Source: Candidatus Limnocylindria bacterium (GTDB taxonomy: Bacteria; Chloroflexota; Limnocylindria; QHBO01). From it: DNA of 38,083 bases. The notes below the pieces were generated by a model. That model ran no database searches, was not told the DNA's origin, and saw only the letters and a list, made by a program, of their open reading frames with translations. Below are positions 24,050 through 31,962 of this stretch, piece after piece. A program made the translations under genes and the position numbers. The stretch is from positions 1 to 38,083 of the forward strand of contig JASLBU010000218.1 of NCBI GenBank assembly GCA_030146365.1, in the 5' to 3' direction. Position 1 is the first letter of the stretch, and the number at the start of each line of letters is the position of its first letter.

Positions 24050-25000
24050 TCACCACCTTCGTTCGAATCGGTTGCGGAGATAGATCGCCAGGGCGTTCAC
24101 CAGCAGCAGCACCACGATGAGCACCACGATCGCCGCGTAGACGTTGGGGGCGAAGCTCGGAGGCTTGCGCGCCCAGTCGTAGACCGTGGTCGGGAGGGCG
24201 GTATAGCGCCCCTGCAGCGTCTCCACGATGCCGTCGTACTGGACGTTGAATCCGCCGATGACCGCCCCGACCAGCACCAATGGCGCCGTCTCGCCGAACG
24301 CCCGCGCCATCGACAGGATCGTGCCGGTGAAGATGCCCGGCGCCGCATACGGCAGGACGTGGCTGCGCACGACCTCCCAGCGCGTGGCGCCGACGCCGAA
24401 GGCTGCCTCCCGGATCGCGCCGGGCACGGCTCGCAGCGCCTCGGCCGACGTGATGATGACGATGGGGAGTACGAGGATCGCCATCGTCAGGCCGCCGGCG
24501 ATCAGGCTCCGGCCGGAGGTTGGCCCCGGCCCCACGATGTCTCCGAGGGCCACGACGAAGACGGCCAGCCCCAGCAGGCCGTACACGATCGAGGGGACGC
24601 CGGCCAGGTTGCGCACGGTCGTGTTGATGAAGCGCGTGAACCAGCTGTCGCGCGCGTACTCCTCCAGGTAGACCGCCGCGCCGATCCCGAGTGGGAAGCT
24701 GAGGAACACGACGAAGCCCATGAGCCACAGCGAGCCGGCGATCGCCTGGCCGACGCCCGCATCGTCCGGCTGCGAGGCGAGCGGGCTGGTGAGGAAGTCG
24801 GTGCCTCGCTGCGCGAGCACCGGCACGCCGTTCACGAACACGACGGCCAGCAGCCAGGCGAGGATCGCGAGGGTGAGCACCAGCAGCCCGACCAGGAGGC
24901 CGTGGAAGGCGACGCTGCGCCAATCGGTGCGGCCCCCTTCGATGGCGCGGCGGACGGCCTCCGCGCCGGACACAGCCTGCGCGCGCGGCGTGCTGGCCAT
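24050..25000 (-). CDS. pstA: Phosphate ABC transporter permease PstA
   Basis: A protein of 316 residues with six predicted membrane helices. The permease coupling loop is at EALRAVPGAIREAAFGVGAT followed by RWEVV. Further PstA landmarks are YLEEYARDSWFTRFINTTVR, NLAGVPSIVYGLLGL and FGETAPLVLVGA. The ATG overlaps the pstC stop by one base. Confidence 0.95.
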   Translation of the reverse strand: MASTPRAQAVSGAEAVRRAIEGGRTDWRSVAFHGLLVGLLVLTLAILAWLLAVVFVNGVPVLAQRGTDFLTSPLASQPDDAGVGQAIAGSLWLMGFVVFLSFPLGIGAAVYLEEYARDSWFTRFINTTVRNLAGVPSIVYGLLGLAVFVVALGDIVGPGPTSGRSLIAGGLTMAILVLPIVIITSAEALRAVPGAIREAAFGVGATRWEVVRSHVLPYAAPGIFTGTILSMARAFGETAPLVLVGAVIGGFNVQYDGIVETLQGRYTALPTTVYDWARKPPSFAPNVYAAIVVLIVVLLLVNALAIYLRNRFERRW

Positions 25001-25950
25001 CAGTACCGGATCCTGAAGCGGCGAACGAACCGGTCCGCGAGCACGTTGAGTGCGAGCGTGAACGCGAAAAGGAGCAGGCCGACGAAGAAGAGGCTCGGGA
25101 ACGCGAGCGACGCACCGCGGACCTGGTCCGACCCGGTCGCCAGCGCCGTCATCGCCGCCGTCATGGTCTGCCCCGGCTCGCACGGGTTCACGGTGAACAG
25201 CGAGCCGCCGGTGGCGCCCGCCGCGATCGAGACGACCATCGTCTCGCCGATGCCGCGAGAGAGTCCCAGGATCAGCGCGGCCACGATGCCGCTGATCGCG
25301 GCGGGGAACACGATCTGGAGGCTGGTTGTTCGCTGCCGGGCACCAAGCCCGTAGGCCGCCTCGCGGAGTGAGCGTGGCACGGCGTACATCGCATCCTCGG
25401 CCACCGAGGCCACGAGCGGCGTGATCAGGATGCCGACCCCGATCCCGGCCGCCATCAGGTTGGAGCTCTCCGTCGGGCCGGGACACACCGTGTCGACCAC
25501 CGTCGGGCTGATGACCTGAAGGGCGAAGTAGCCGAGCACCACGCTGGGGATGCCGGCCAGCACCTCGAGGATCGGCTTCACGGTCCGGCGGACGCGTCGA
25601 GAGGCGTACTCGCTGAGGTAGATGGCCGCCCCTAGGCCCAGCGGTGCCGCCACCAGCATGCCGATGCCCGCGACCGTGAGCGTCCCGGCCACGATGGTCT
25701 GGATACTGTAGAGGTCCCGCCGCGGGAACCAGCCGCGCTCAAAGAGGAGCGCCGGATCGACCTGCGAGATGAAGGTCCATGCCTGCCCCGCCAGGGACAG
25801 GATGATGAGGAAGCTGATCAGGATCGAGAGCGACGCGGCCGAGACGAACAGCGCCCGCACGCCGAGCTCTCGACGGCGGCGCGCGGCGCTGCCACGCAGG
25901 TCGTCGATCGAAAGGCGGGGGGGCTCCTGGGCGCTCGAGCTGGCCGTCAT
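25000..25950 (-). CDS. pstC: Phosphate ABC transporter permease PstC
   Basis: A protein of 316 residues with six membrane helices. PstC landmarks are GTLTVAGIGMLVAAPLGLGA, YLSEYASRRVRRTVKPILEV, LAGIPSVVLGYFAL, the coupling loop VPRSLREAAYGLGARQRTT and GLSRGIGETMVVSIAAGA. It forms the inner membrane channel with PstA. It is separated from pstS by 96 bases that contain a strong hairpin. Confidence 0.95.
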   Translation of the reverse strand: MTASSSAQEPPRLSIDDLRGSAARRRRELGVRALFVSAASLSILISFLIILSLAGQAWTFISQVDPALLFERGWFPRRDLYSIQTIVAGTLTVAGIGMLVAAPLGLGAAIYLSEYASRRVRRTVKPILEVLAGIPSVVLGYFALQVISPTVVDTVCPGPTESSNLMAAGIGVGILITPLVASVAEDAMYAVPRSLREAAYGLGARQRTTSLQIVFPAAISGIVAALILGLSRGIGETMVVSIAAGATGGSLFTVNPCEPGQTMTAAMTALATGSDQVRGASLAFPSLFFVGLLLFAFTLALNVLADRFVRRFRIRY

Positions 25951-25989
25951 CGGACGATGGCTACCTTACACGTGGGCGAGCGAGCGAAG

Positions 25990-26019
25990 GAGCCGGACGG
26001 GGTACGCCCCGCCCGGCTC
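25990..26019 (-). terminator. Hairpin between pstS and pstC, likely partial terminator
   Basis: A 13-bp stem with one A-C mismatch closes a 4-base loop (26003-26006). It lies 28 bases after the pstS stop and about 40 bases before pstC. No long T-run follows. Such a structure after the binding-protein gene usually lowers downstream expression so that PstS exceeds the permease; that role here is inferred. Confidence 0.6.
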
Positions 26020-26046
26020 TTCGGTGGTGTTGCGACCCGAGTCGGC

Positions 26047-27105
26047 TCAGCGGCCTTCCCAGGCCTCGAGGGTTCCCGCCGCCTGCTCGTCGGTGAGCGC
26101 GACGTACCCGACGTCGGCGGCGAGGGCCAGGCCGTCTGGCGACACGTAGTAGTCGATGAACGAGGCCAGTGCCGGGTTCTCCTCGACGGAGGCGAGGTTG
26201 GGGTAGATGAACAGCGGACGGCTGATCGGGTAGCTCTCGTCAGCCACCGTCTCCGCGGACGGCGCCACGCAGCCGTCACCGCCATCGATCTCCAGGGAGG
26301 TGAGTCCCTCCGCCTCACCGGCGAAGGCCAGACCGACCCAGCCCAGGGATGACGGGCTGCCGGCGATGCCTTCCACGATCACGTTGTCGTTCGCCGACGC
26401 GGTGTAGTCGATTCTCGAGACGTCCTCGGTCCCACGCGCCTCGGCGATGTCGGCGATGACGATCTCGATAAAGCTGTCGTAGGTCCCCGACTCCTCGCCC
26501 GGCGCGGTGATGTCGAGCGACGCATCCGGGTAGGGGGCGTTCGAGGCGCCGAACTCGTCACCGAGCTCCCCCTCCAGCTCCTCCGCCAGATCGTTCGCGT
26601 CGCTCCAGTTGGCGAAGCCCTCCGACTCGGGCCCCAGGAGGGCGTACAGGTCCAGGAAGCTCAGGCAGGACACGTCTGTGTTCTCGGCCGACGTCACGAC
26701 CGAGAGACCGTCGTAGGCGACGAGGAGCTCGACGTACTCCACGCCGTTCTCCTCACACGCAGCCATCTCTTCTTCGCTGATCGCGCGGGAAGCGTCGCTG
26801 ATGTCCGTCTCGCCGTTGCAGAACAGGGCGAAGCCGTCGCCCGTGCCCGGGCCTTCCACGGTGTACTCGAAGCCGCTGTTCTCCGCGGCGAAGGCCTCCG
26901 CCACGGCGTTGGTGATCGGCTCGACGGTCGACGAGCCGGAGGCGAAGATCTCGCCATCTCCGCCGCCGCCCCCCGAGGCGGCGCCCCCGGAGCCTTCGGC
27001 GGGTTGCGTGGCGTCGGCTGCGCTGCCCTGGCAGGCGGCGAGCACCAGGGTCAGGGTCATGCTGATCCCCAGCAACGATCGCCCCCACTTGCGATTCACG
27101 TTCAA
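26047..27105 (-). CDS. pstS: Phosphate-binding lipoprotein PstS
   Basis: About 352 residues. A signal peptide with lipobox VLAAC (C25) is followed by a Gly/Ser linker and the phosphate-binding domain opening with GEIFASGSSTVEPITNAVAE. Further PstS landmarks are GPGTGDGFALFC, DISDASRAIS, PGEESGTYDSF and SLGWVGLAFA. No ATG fits. GGAGG (27115-27111) precedes a TTG at 27105 by 5 bases and a GTG at 27099 by 11 bases. I chose TTG; the GTG would shorten the protein by two residues only. It captures phosphate outside the membrane for PstCAB and is the first gene of the seven-gene operon. Confidence 0.93.
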   Translation of the reverse strand: MNVNRKWGRSLLGISMTLTLVLAACQGSAADATQPAEGSGGAASGGGGGDGEIFASGSSTVEPITNAVAEAFAAENSGFEYTVEGPGTGDGFALFCNGETDISDASRAISEEEMAACEENGVEYVELLVAYDGLSVVTSAENTDVSCLSFLDLYALLGPESEGFANWSDANDLAEELEGELGDEFGASNAPYPDASLDITAPGEESGTYDSFIEIVIADIAEARGTEDVSRIDYTASANDNVIVEGIAGSPSSLGWVGLAFAGEAEGLTSLEIDGGDGCVAPSAETVADESYPISRPLFIYPNLASVEENPALASFIDYYVSPDGLALAADVGYVALTDEQAAGTLEAWEGR

Positions 27106-27185
27106 TGCATCCTCCGGTGGAATGAGATGGCGGCAGGCGAAAGCGCGCTGCTCACCAATGGTGTGCGGCGCCAGCATCGGCGCGC

Positions 27186-27224
27186 GCATTTAACGTGGCC
27201 TTAGCGGAGCGTCAAGGCTGGGTT
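27186..27224 (-). promoter_or_regulatory. Pho-box-like array of four 11-bp repeats and promoter of the pst operon
   Basis: Read on the minus strand there are four hexamers, each separated by exactly 5 bases: TTAACC, TTGACG, CTAAGG, TTAAAT. The 11-bp period and TTAAC-like units match the design of PhoB/PhoP boxes. The second unit also serves as a -35 (TTGACG) and, after 16 bases, the fourth (TTAAAT) as a weak -10. The array ends about 80 bases before the pstS start and lies just past the chrA stop. Confidence 0.7.
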
Positions 27225-27234
27225 AAGGAGCGCG

Positions 27235-28356
27235 TCAGGTGCCGATGCCGAATCGGGCCACGGCCAGCCCGATGCCGCCGCCCGCGGCCACCAGGACGAC
27301 GGAGGGCACGCGTCCCGACCACAGAGCAGCGGCGCTTCCGAGCAACAGGGCGATCGTCAGCGGGTCCCGTACGGCGGACGCGCCGAGCTGCAGCGAGACG
27401 ACGGCCATCAGGCCGAGCGCCGCGGCGTTCACGCCGTCCAGCAGCGCGGCCGTGAGCGGGCGGTCTCGCAGCCGCTCCGCGATCGGCCCGACGATCGCCA
27501 CGAACAGGAAAGCGGGCAGGAAGATGGCGACCGTCGCGACCGCGGCCCCGGGAATGCCGGCCAGCACGTAACCGATGAAGGTGCCGGTGGTGAACAGCGG
27601 GCCAGGCGTCACCTGGCCGATCGCGACGGCGTCGAGCAGCTGCGCATCGGTCAGCCACCCGAGCCGCTCGACCAGGTCGCCGCGCAGAAAGGCGAGCAGG
27701 ACGTAGCCGGATCCGTACAGCAGCGCGCCGGCCTTCAGGAACACCGCCCCGAGCGTCAGCAGGTTGACCGATGCCGCCGCCGCGGCCGGTACGAAGATGC
27801 CGATCGCGGCCGCGGGGTGACCTATGCCCAAACGGACGGCCGCAGCCGCGATGGCGCCGCCGGCGAGGAGAGCCAGCTCGTTGACGCCGACCAGCCACAG
27901 GACCCCGGCGGCGACCGCGATCGCGATCGGCAGGGGCCCCCGCAGCGCCGTGCGGGCGAAGGCGAGCAGGGCGAGCGCGACGATCGACACGATCACCGGC
28001 TTGATGCCGTACAGCAGCCCCTCGCCCGCGGGCGTGCTGCCGAACGCCACGTACGCCCAGGCCAGCGCGAGAACGATGGCGGCTGCCGGCACGATGAACG
28101 CCAAGCCCGCGACGACGAGCCCCGTGCCACCGGCGCGCAGGCGTCCGACGTGCATCGCCATCTCGGTCGAGTTCGGTCCGGGGATGAGGTTCGTGATCCC
28201 CACGAGATCGATCATCTGCTGGTCGGTCAGCCAGCCGCGTCGGTCCACCACCTCGCGCCGCATGAGGGCGATGTGGGCCGCCGGTCCGCCGAACCCGATC
28301 ACGCCCAGCGTGCCGAACACCGTGAGCAGCTCAGCGAGGCGGTGGCGGCGAGTCAT
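27235..28356 (-). CDS. chrA: Chromate transporter ChrA (two-domain CHR family)
   Basis: A protein of 373 residues, with two homologous CHR halves (about 5-170 and 190-365). Each opens with the family pattern: FGTLGVIGFGGPAAHIALMR in the first, and LKAGALLYGSGYVLLAFLRG in the second. Each also has a GxxxxTPGP-like loop: GITNLIPGPNSTEMAMHVG and AIGQVTPGPLFTTGTFIGY. About ten membrane helices are expected. Long-chain ChrA proteins export chromate; related members may move sulfate. It ends 11 bases before the Pho-box array, so the pst promoter sits right at its 3' end. Confidence 0.92.
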   Translation of the reverse strand: MTRRHRLAELLTVFGTLGVIGFGGPAAHIALMRREVVDRRGWLTDQQMIDLVGITNLIPGPNSTEMAMHVGRLRAGGTGLVVAGLAFIVPAAAIVLALAWAYVAFGSTPAGEGLLYGIKPVIVSIVALALLAFARTALRGPLPIAIAVAAGVLWLVGVNELALLAGGAIAAAAVRLGIGHPAAAIGIFVPAAAAASVNLLTLGAVFLKAGALLYGSGYVLLAFLRGDLVERLGWLTDAQLLDAVAIGQVTPGPLFTTGTFIGYVLAGIPGAAVATVAIFLPAFLFVAIVGPIAERLRDRPLTAALLDGVNAAALGLMAVVSLQLGASAVRDPLTIALLLGSAAALWSGRVPSVVLVAAGGGIGLAVARFGIGT

Positions 28357-28449
28357 CCGGCGACGGTAGCAGTGACCCGGGGCGCGATGTGCGGCGGCGA
28401 CCGGCCACGCAGCACCGTGATCGGCGGAATGCCGCCCTGCGTGTCCGGC

Positions 28450-28764
28450 TCAGGTCATTCCGAGCAGCCGAGCCAGTGCCGCTGCGGCGGCCGCGAGGAT
28501 CACCACGGCCAGGACCGGTGCCCGCAGCGCGATCGCGACGGCCCCTGCCCCCACGCCCACGAGGCGCGCGTCGATGACGAGCCGCTGGGCATCACCGAGT
28601 GTTGCGGTGGCCACGAGCGCGGCGAGCAAGGCCGGGGCGAGGAGAGCCACGACGGACTGGGCCGGCGCGGGTAGCGGACGGCCGCCGAGGAGCACGGGTC
28701 CAGCGCCCTTGATGGCCATCGTGCCGAGGCCGACGGCGCCGACGATGATCCAGGCGTCGCTCAT
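28450..28764 (-). CDS. azlD: AzlD-family branched-chain amino acid export subunit
   Basis: A protein of 104 residues with four predicted helices. AzlD features are TMAIKGAGPVLLGGRPLPAP and a run of hydrophobic helices ending in ARLLGMT. It pairs with AzlC to export branched-chain amino acids. The ATG overlaps the azlC stop (ATGA). Confidence 0.9.
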   Translation of the reverse strand: MSDAWIIVGAVGLGTMAIKGAGPVLLGGRPLPAPAQSVVALLAPALLAALVATATLGDAQRLVIDARLVGVGAGAVAIALRAPVLAVVILAAAAAALARLLGMT

Positions 28765-29435
28765 CGTCGCGCGAGGCCGATGAGCGCGGCGGACGCCGCG
28801 GCGATGATCGGCACGCCAGTGGGCGTGAACGGCGTGAGGGCCAGCGCAATGAGGCCGCCGATGGCCGCGGCCACGACCGCCCGTCTCGACCGTAGCTGTC
28901 CGATCAGCAGCGCGAGGAAGAGCGCCGGGAACGCCGCGTCCAGGCCGAGGGCCGCCGGGTCGCCGAGCGCGTCGCCCCCGATCACCCCGACGACCGTGCC
29001 AGCGACCCACGCCAGCCACAGCACGACACCGGCGCCGACGAGCCGCCCAGGCTCGAAGGTGCCGTCGCCGCGAGCAGCGATTGCCCACGACTCGTCCACG
29101 ACCAGCTGTGCCTTGGCGAAGCGCGCCGCGACGCCCCCCGCCAGGACGCGGGCAACGCTCACTCCGATCGGGAGGTACCGGGCATTGAGCAGCAGGGCGG
29201 CCGTGATGGCGGTGATCGGCTGGCCCCCCGCGCCGAGGATCGACGCGGCCGCGAACTGCGCCGACCCCGCGAACGTGGTGGCGCTCATGACGATGGCCGG
29301 GAAGGCCCCCATGCCGCCGCTGGCGGCAGACAGCACGCCGAACGAGACGCCGAACAGACCGACGGCGACGGCGAGGGGCACCGCGCTGACCGCCCCGGCG
29401 CGCAGCTCGAAGCGGATGGGAGGCGACTCGGCCAT
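28761..29435 (-). CDS. azlC: AzlC-family branched-chain amino acid permease
   Basis: A protein of 224 residues with five or six helices. AzlC landmarks are PLAVAVGLFGVSFGVLSAAS, MSATTFAGSAQFAAASILGA, LLNARYLPIGVSVARVLAGG and VDESWAIAA. The ATG lies 10 bases after the LLM oxidoreductase stop, so azlCD may be transcribed with that gene. The exact amino acid substrate is not shown by sequence. Confidence 0.93.
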   Translation of the reverse strand: MAESPPIRFELRAGAVSAVPLAVAVGLFGVSFGVLSAASGGMGAFPAIVMSATTFAGSAQFAAASILGAGGQPITAITAALLLNARYLPIGVSVARVLAGGVAARFAKAQLVVDESWAIAARGDGTFEPGRLVGAGVVLWLAWVAGTVVGVIGGDALGDPAALGLDAAFPALFLALLIGQLRSRRAVVAAAIGGLIALALTPFTPTGVPIIAAASAALIGLARR

Positions 29436-29445
29436 CGGCTGGTGC

Positions 29446-30495
29446 CTACTGGGCGGCGGTGCGGCGGGCCACTTCGGCGCGGACGGCGGGCGCCACGACG
29501 GATCCGAACAGTTCGATCGAGCGCAGCACCTGCTCGTGAGGGATCGAGCCGATCGTGAACTGGATCAGGAACCGGTCGTGCGCGAAGATCTCATGCTGGA
29601 ACAGGATCTTCTCGATCACCTCGTCCGGCGAACCGACGAAGCTCGACCCGTGCAGCCCGCGCGAGGCCTCGAACTGGTCGCGCGACATCGGCGGCCAACC
29701 TCGCTCTCGCCCGATGCGATCCATCATCAGCTTGGTCGGCCCGAAGGCGATCTCGGCAGCCTCCGCCCCGGAATCGGCGATGAAGCCATGCGAGTTGATG
29801 CTGAACGCGGGAGCCGGGTCGTGCCCGGCGGCCGCCGCGGCTCGGCGGAAGAGCTGCGCGAAGGGAGCGAAGCGTTCGGGCTCCCCACCGATGATCGCGA
29901 GCGCCATCGGGATCCCGAGCGTGCCCGCCCGCACCGCCGACTCCGGCGTCCCGCCCACCGCGATCCACACTGGCAAGGGATCCTGGGCCGGGCGCGGATA
30001 TACGCCACGATCGTCGATCGACGCACGGTGCCGCCCGCCGGGCCACGTGATCCGCTCGCTCCTGCGCAGCTCCAGGAGCAGGCGGAGCTTCTCCTCGAAC
30101 AGGCTGTCGTAGTCCCGAAGCTCGTACCCGAACAGCGGGAACGACTCGATGAAGCTGCCACGGCCGGCCATGATCTCGGCCCGACCACCGCTCAGCAGGT
30201 CGAGCGTCGCGAACTGCTGGAAGACTCGGACCGGATCGTCCGAGGAAAGCACGTTCACGGCGCTCGTCAGGCGGATGCGGCGGGTCCGCTCGGCCGCGGC
30301 GGCGAGGACGACGGCGGGGGCGGAGACGACGTAGTCGGGACGGTGGTGCTCGCCGACGCCGTACACGTCCAGGCCGATCCGATCCGCCAGCTCCACCTCT
30401 TCGACGAGGTTTCGCAGCCGCCGCTGCACGCTGATCTGCTCGCCCGTTCGAGCGTCCGGCGTGACCTCGCCAAAGGTGTAGATCCCGAGCTCCAT
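29446..30495 (-). CDS. LLM-class flavin (FMN or F420)-dependent oxidoreductase
   Basis: A protein of 349 residues with the luciferase-like TIM barrel. Landmarks are MELGIYTFGEVTPD at the N-terminus, DVYGVGEHHRPDY, LTSAVNVLSSDDPVRVFQQF, LDLLSGGRAEIMAGRGSFIE and PLPVWIAVGGTPES. These resemble the LLM subgroup with the EHH motif (LldA/YhbW-like). Cofactor choice between FMN and F420 cannot be decided. The start at 30495 has GAGG 7 bases upstream; the frame extends upstream without coding character. It is divergent from the DUF1579-like gene. Confidence 0.9.
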   Translation of the reverse strand: MELGIYTFGEVTPDARTGEQISVQRRLRNLVEEVELADRIGLDVYGVGEHHRPDYVVSAPAVVLAAAAERTRRIRLTSAVNVLSSDDPVRVFQQFATLDLLSGGRAEIMAGRGSFIESFPLFGYELRDYDSLFEEKLRLLLELRRSERITWPGGRHRASIDDRGVYPRPAQDPLPVWIAVGGTPESAVRAGTLGIPMALAIIGGEPERFAPFAQLFRRAAAAAGHDPAPAFSINSHGFIADSGAEAAEIAFGPTKLMMDRIGRERGWPPMSRDQFEASRGLHGSSFVGSPDEVIEKILFQHEIFAHDRFLIQFTIGSIPHEQVLRSIELFGSVVAPAVRAEVARRTAAQ

Positions 30496-30617
30496 GCGTC
30501 GTCCTCTTGCGGCTGTCCGTGCGGCGGCATCGGCCATGGTAGGGCGTCAGCCTCACGGAAGCTGCGCTGCCAGCCGGCTCGCCGGTGAACCTTCGCGCGG
30601 TGCGCGCGCTAGTCGGG

Positions 30618-31127
30618 ATGATGGACATTGAGGCCCCGCCCGACCCGTGCGCCGATCCTGAGCGCCGCCGCTTCGACTTCTGGATCGGCAGCTGGGAGGT
30701 CCGTCAACCGGATGGCACACTGGCAGGCCGAAACCGCATCGAGCGCCTGTTCGACCGCTGCGTGCTCGCCGAGCACTGGGAGGGCGAGAGCGGTCTGCGC
30801 GGCGCGAGCTACACCGCGTATGACGCGAGCCGCGGAACATGGCATCAGACGTGGGTGGACAGCTCCGGCTCACTGCTGCTGCTGGACGGCGGCTGGCGGG
30901 ACGGCGCCATGGTGCTGGAAGGGTCGACCCCGCCCGGCGCGGAGGGTGCCGTTCGCCACCGGATCAGCTGGTCCGTCGTGGGAGACGGCGCCCACGCCGT
31001 GCGGCAGCACTGGGAAGTCTCCAACGACGACGGCGCGACGTGGTCCACCGCATTCGACGGGCGGTACCGGCGCGCGGAGCCGTGGGACGAGGCAGCGGCA
31101 GCCGGGAGTCCCGCCGAACAGGGGTGA
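30618..31127 (+). CDS. DUF1579-like protein (lipocalin-type fold), unknown function
   Basis: A protein of 169 residues. The opening PERRRFDFWIGSWEVRQPDG, then RCVLAEHWEGESGLRGASYT, YDASRGTWHQTWVDSSGSLL and the following DG-rich strand pattern match DUF1579-type small beta-barrel proteins. There is no signal peptide. The start is ambiguous: ATG 30618, ATG 30621 or GTG 30585 are in frame, and none has a strong ribosome site. A single gene between the LLM gene and the tRNA. Confidence 0.75.
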   Translation: MMDIEAPPDPCADPERRRFDFWIGSWEVRQPDGTLAGRNRIERLFDRCVLAEHWEGESGLRGASYTAYDASRGTWHQTWVDSSGSLLLLDGGWRDGAMVLEGSTPPGAEGAVRHRISWSVVGDGAHAVRQHWEVSNDDGATWSTAFDGRYRRAEPWDEAAAAGSPAEQG

Positions 31128-31199
31128 CGGGAACGCCGTCAAGTGGCGGAAGCCGCGCCTGACCACTCCCGGGCTCCTCGACTGCCCAGGACCCTTCAC

Positions 31200-31205
31200 T
31201 ACACT
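31200..31205 (+). promoter_or_regulatory. Possible -10 element of the tRNA-Lys gene
   Basis: TACACT ends 14 bases before the tRNA. A clear -35 is not visible. The same TACACTGGC string occurs at 5441-5449 before the aminotransferase operon. Confidence 0.3.
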
Positions 31206-31219
31206 GGCCCCGTGTCGGC

Positions 31220-31292
31220 GGGCCGTTAGCTCAGCGGTTAGAGCAGGGGACTTTTAATCCTCGTGTCGTGGGTTCGAATCCCACACGGCCCT
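31220..31292 (+). tRNA. tRNA-Lys (anticodon TTT)
   Basis: A complete cloverleaf in 73 bases. The acceptor stem GGGCCGT pairs with ACGGCCC, and the D arm is GCTC/GAGC. The anticodon stem GGGGA/TCCTC (one G-T pair) has loop CTTTTAA giving anticodon TTT. The T arm is GTGGG-TTCGAAT-CCCAC. The 3' CCA is not encoded. Its T-arm/acceptor half is partly repeated at 37853-37878. Confidence 0.97.
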
Positions 31293-31293
31293 C
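31268..31293 (+). repeat. Left copy of tRNA-derived repeat (possible attachment site)
   Basis: The T arm and 3' acceptor half of tRNA-Lys plus one further base. It aligns without gaps to 37853-37878: GTGGG is shared, the 7-base loop differs, and CCCACACGGCCCTC (31280-31293) is identical. This fits integration at a tRNA 3' end. Confidence 0.45.
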
Positions 31294-31962
31294 ACTGACA
31301 ACACAACCCGGCGGAACGACGGGGCGGCCGGAGCCGTCCACTCAACCTCGGTGAGCCCGGCCGCGCGCGTGGCCGCCACGCGCTCGACCAGGAGAGCGGC
31401 GATGTCCGCCGGGCGCTCGTCCGAGGCGGCAGGGATCGCCGCCCCATCGTCAATGAAGTCGCCCCACTGGTGCTGCCTGCGGAGCGTGCCCGACGCCGTC
31501 CTGCCCAGCTAGCCCGGATTTCCGCGAAATCCTCGAGCCAGTAGCGGCGGTCGGGGCGCAAACGCGGGCGTGGGGGCGATTCCTCATTGGCTTTTCGCCG
31601 CCCCGGATCTCGATCGCGACGTGCGTTGAGGCTCGCACCTGAGTCTGAACGGTCACTGGCCTTGTTGCCTTGCCTGGCCGGAGAGGAGCTGCTGGCGGAG
31701 GTCCCGTCATTCGTGACCGACTCGCTCCGCTGATCGACACTGTGACTTGCTGAGCCGGGACACTCCGTCAGTGCCCGATGTCCAGATTGGCGGCCAGGGC
31801 CGGCCAGCTCGCGTGCGCAAAGGCGGCACGGGAGCCCTCCCGGCCGCGCTCGAGGAACCACCATGGACCAGCGGTGACGGTTTACGGAGCTCGCAGCCCG
31901 GCGCGCCGTCCCGCGCGCGCGTGCACGGAAACGCGCGGGCGTGACGAGCGACCGACCAAGCA
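31294..31962. other. 669-bp stretch without a convincing gene, possibly decayed coding DNA
   Basis: No open frame here has a start, ribosome site and recognisable domain. On the minus strand a stretch with protein-like composition (DFIDDGAAIPAASDERPADI and AALLVERVAATRAAGLTEVE, about 31330-31470) has no start and is cut by a stop around 31510. A neighbouring frame carries RPDRRYWLEDFAEIRASW just upstream. This could be a frameshifted remnant. No integrase motif is seen. The rest (about 31700-31960) looks non-coding. Confidence 0.35.

Noticed and set aside
22500..24083. Plus-strand open frame of about 527 codons across phoU and pstB
   Set aside because: Antisense shadow of phoU and pstB; His/Arg/Asp-rich composition typical of reverse-frame translation.
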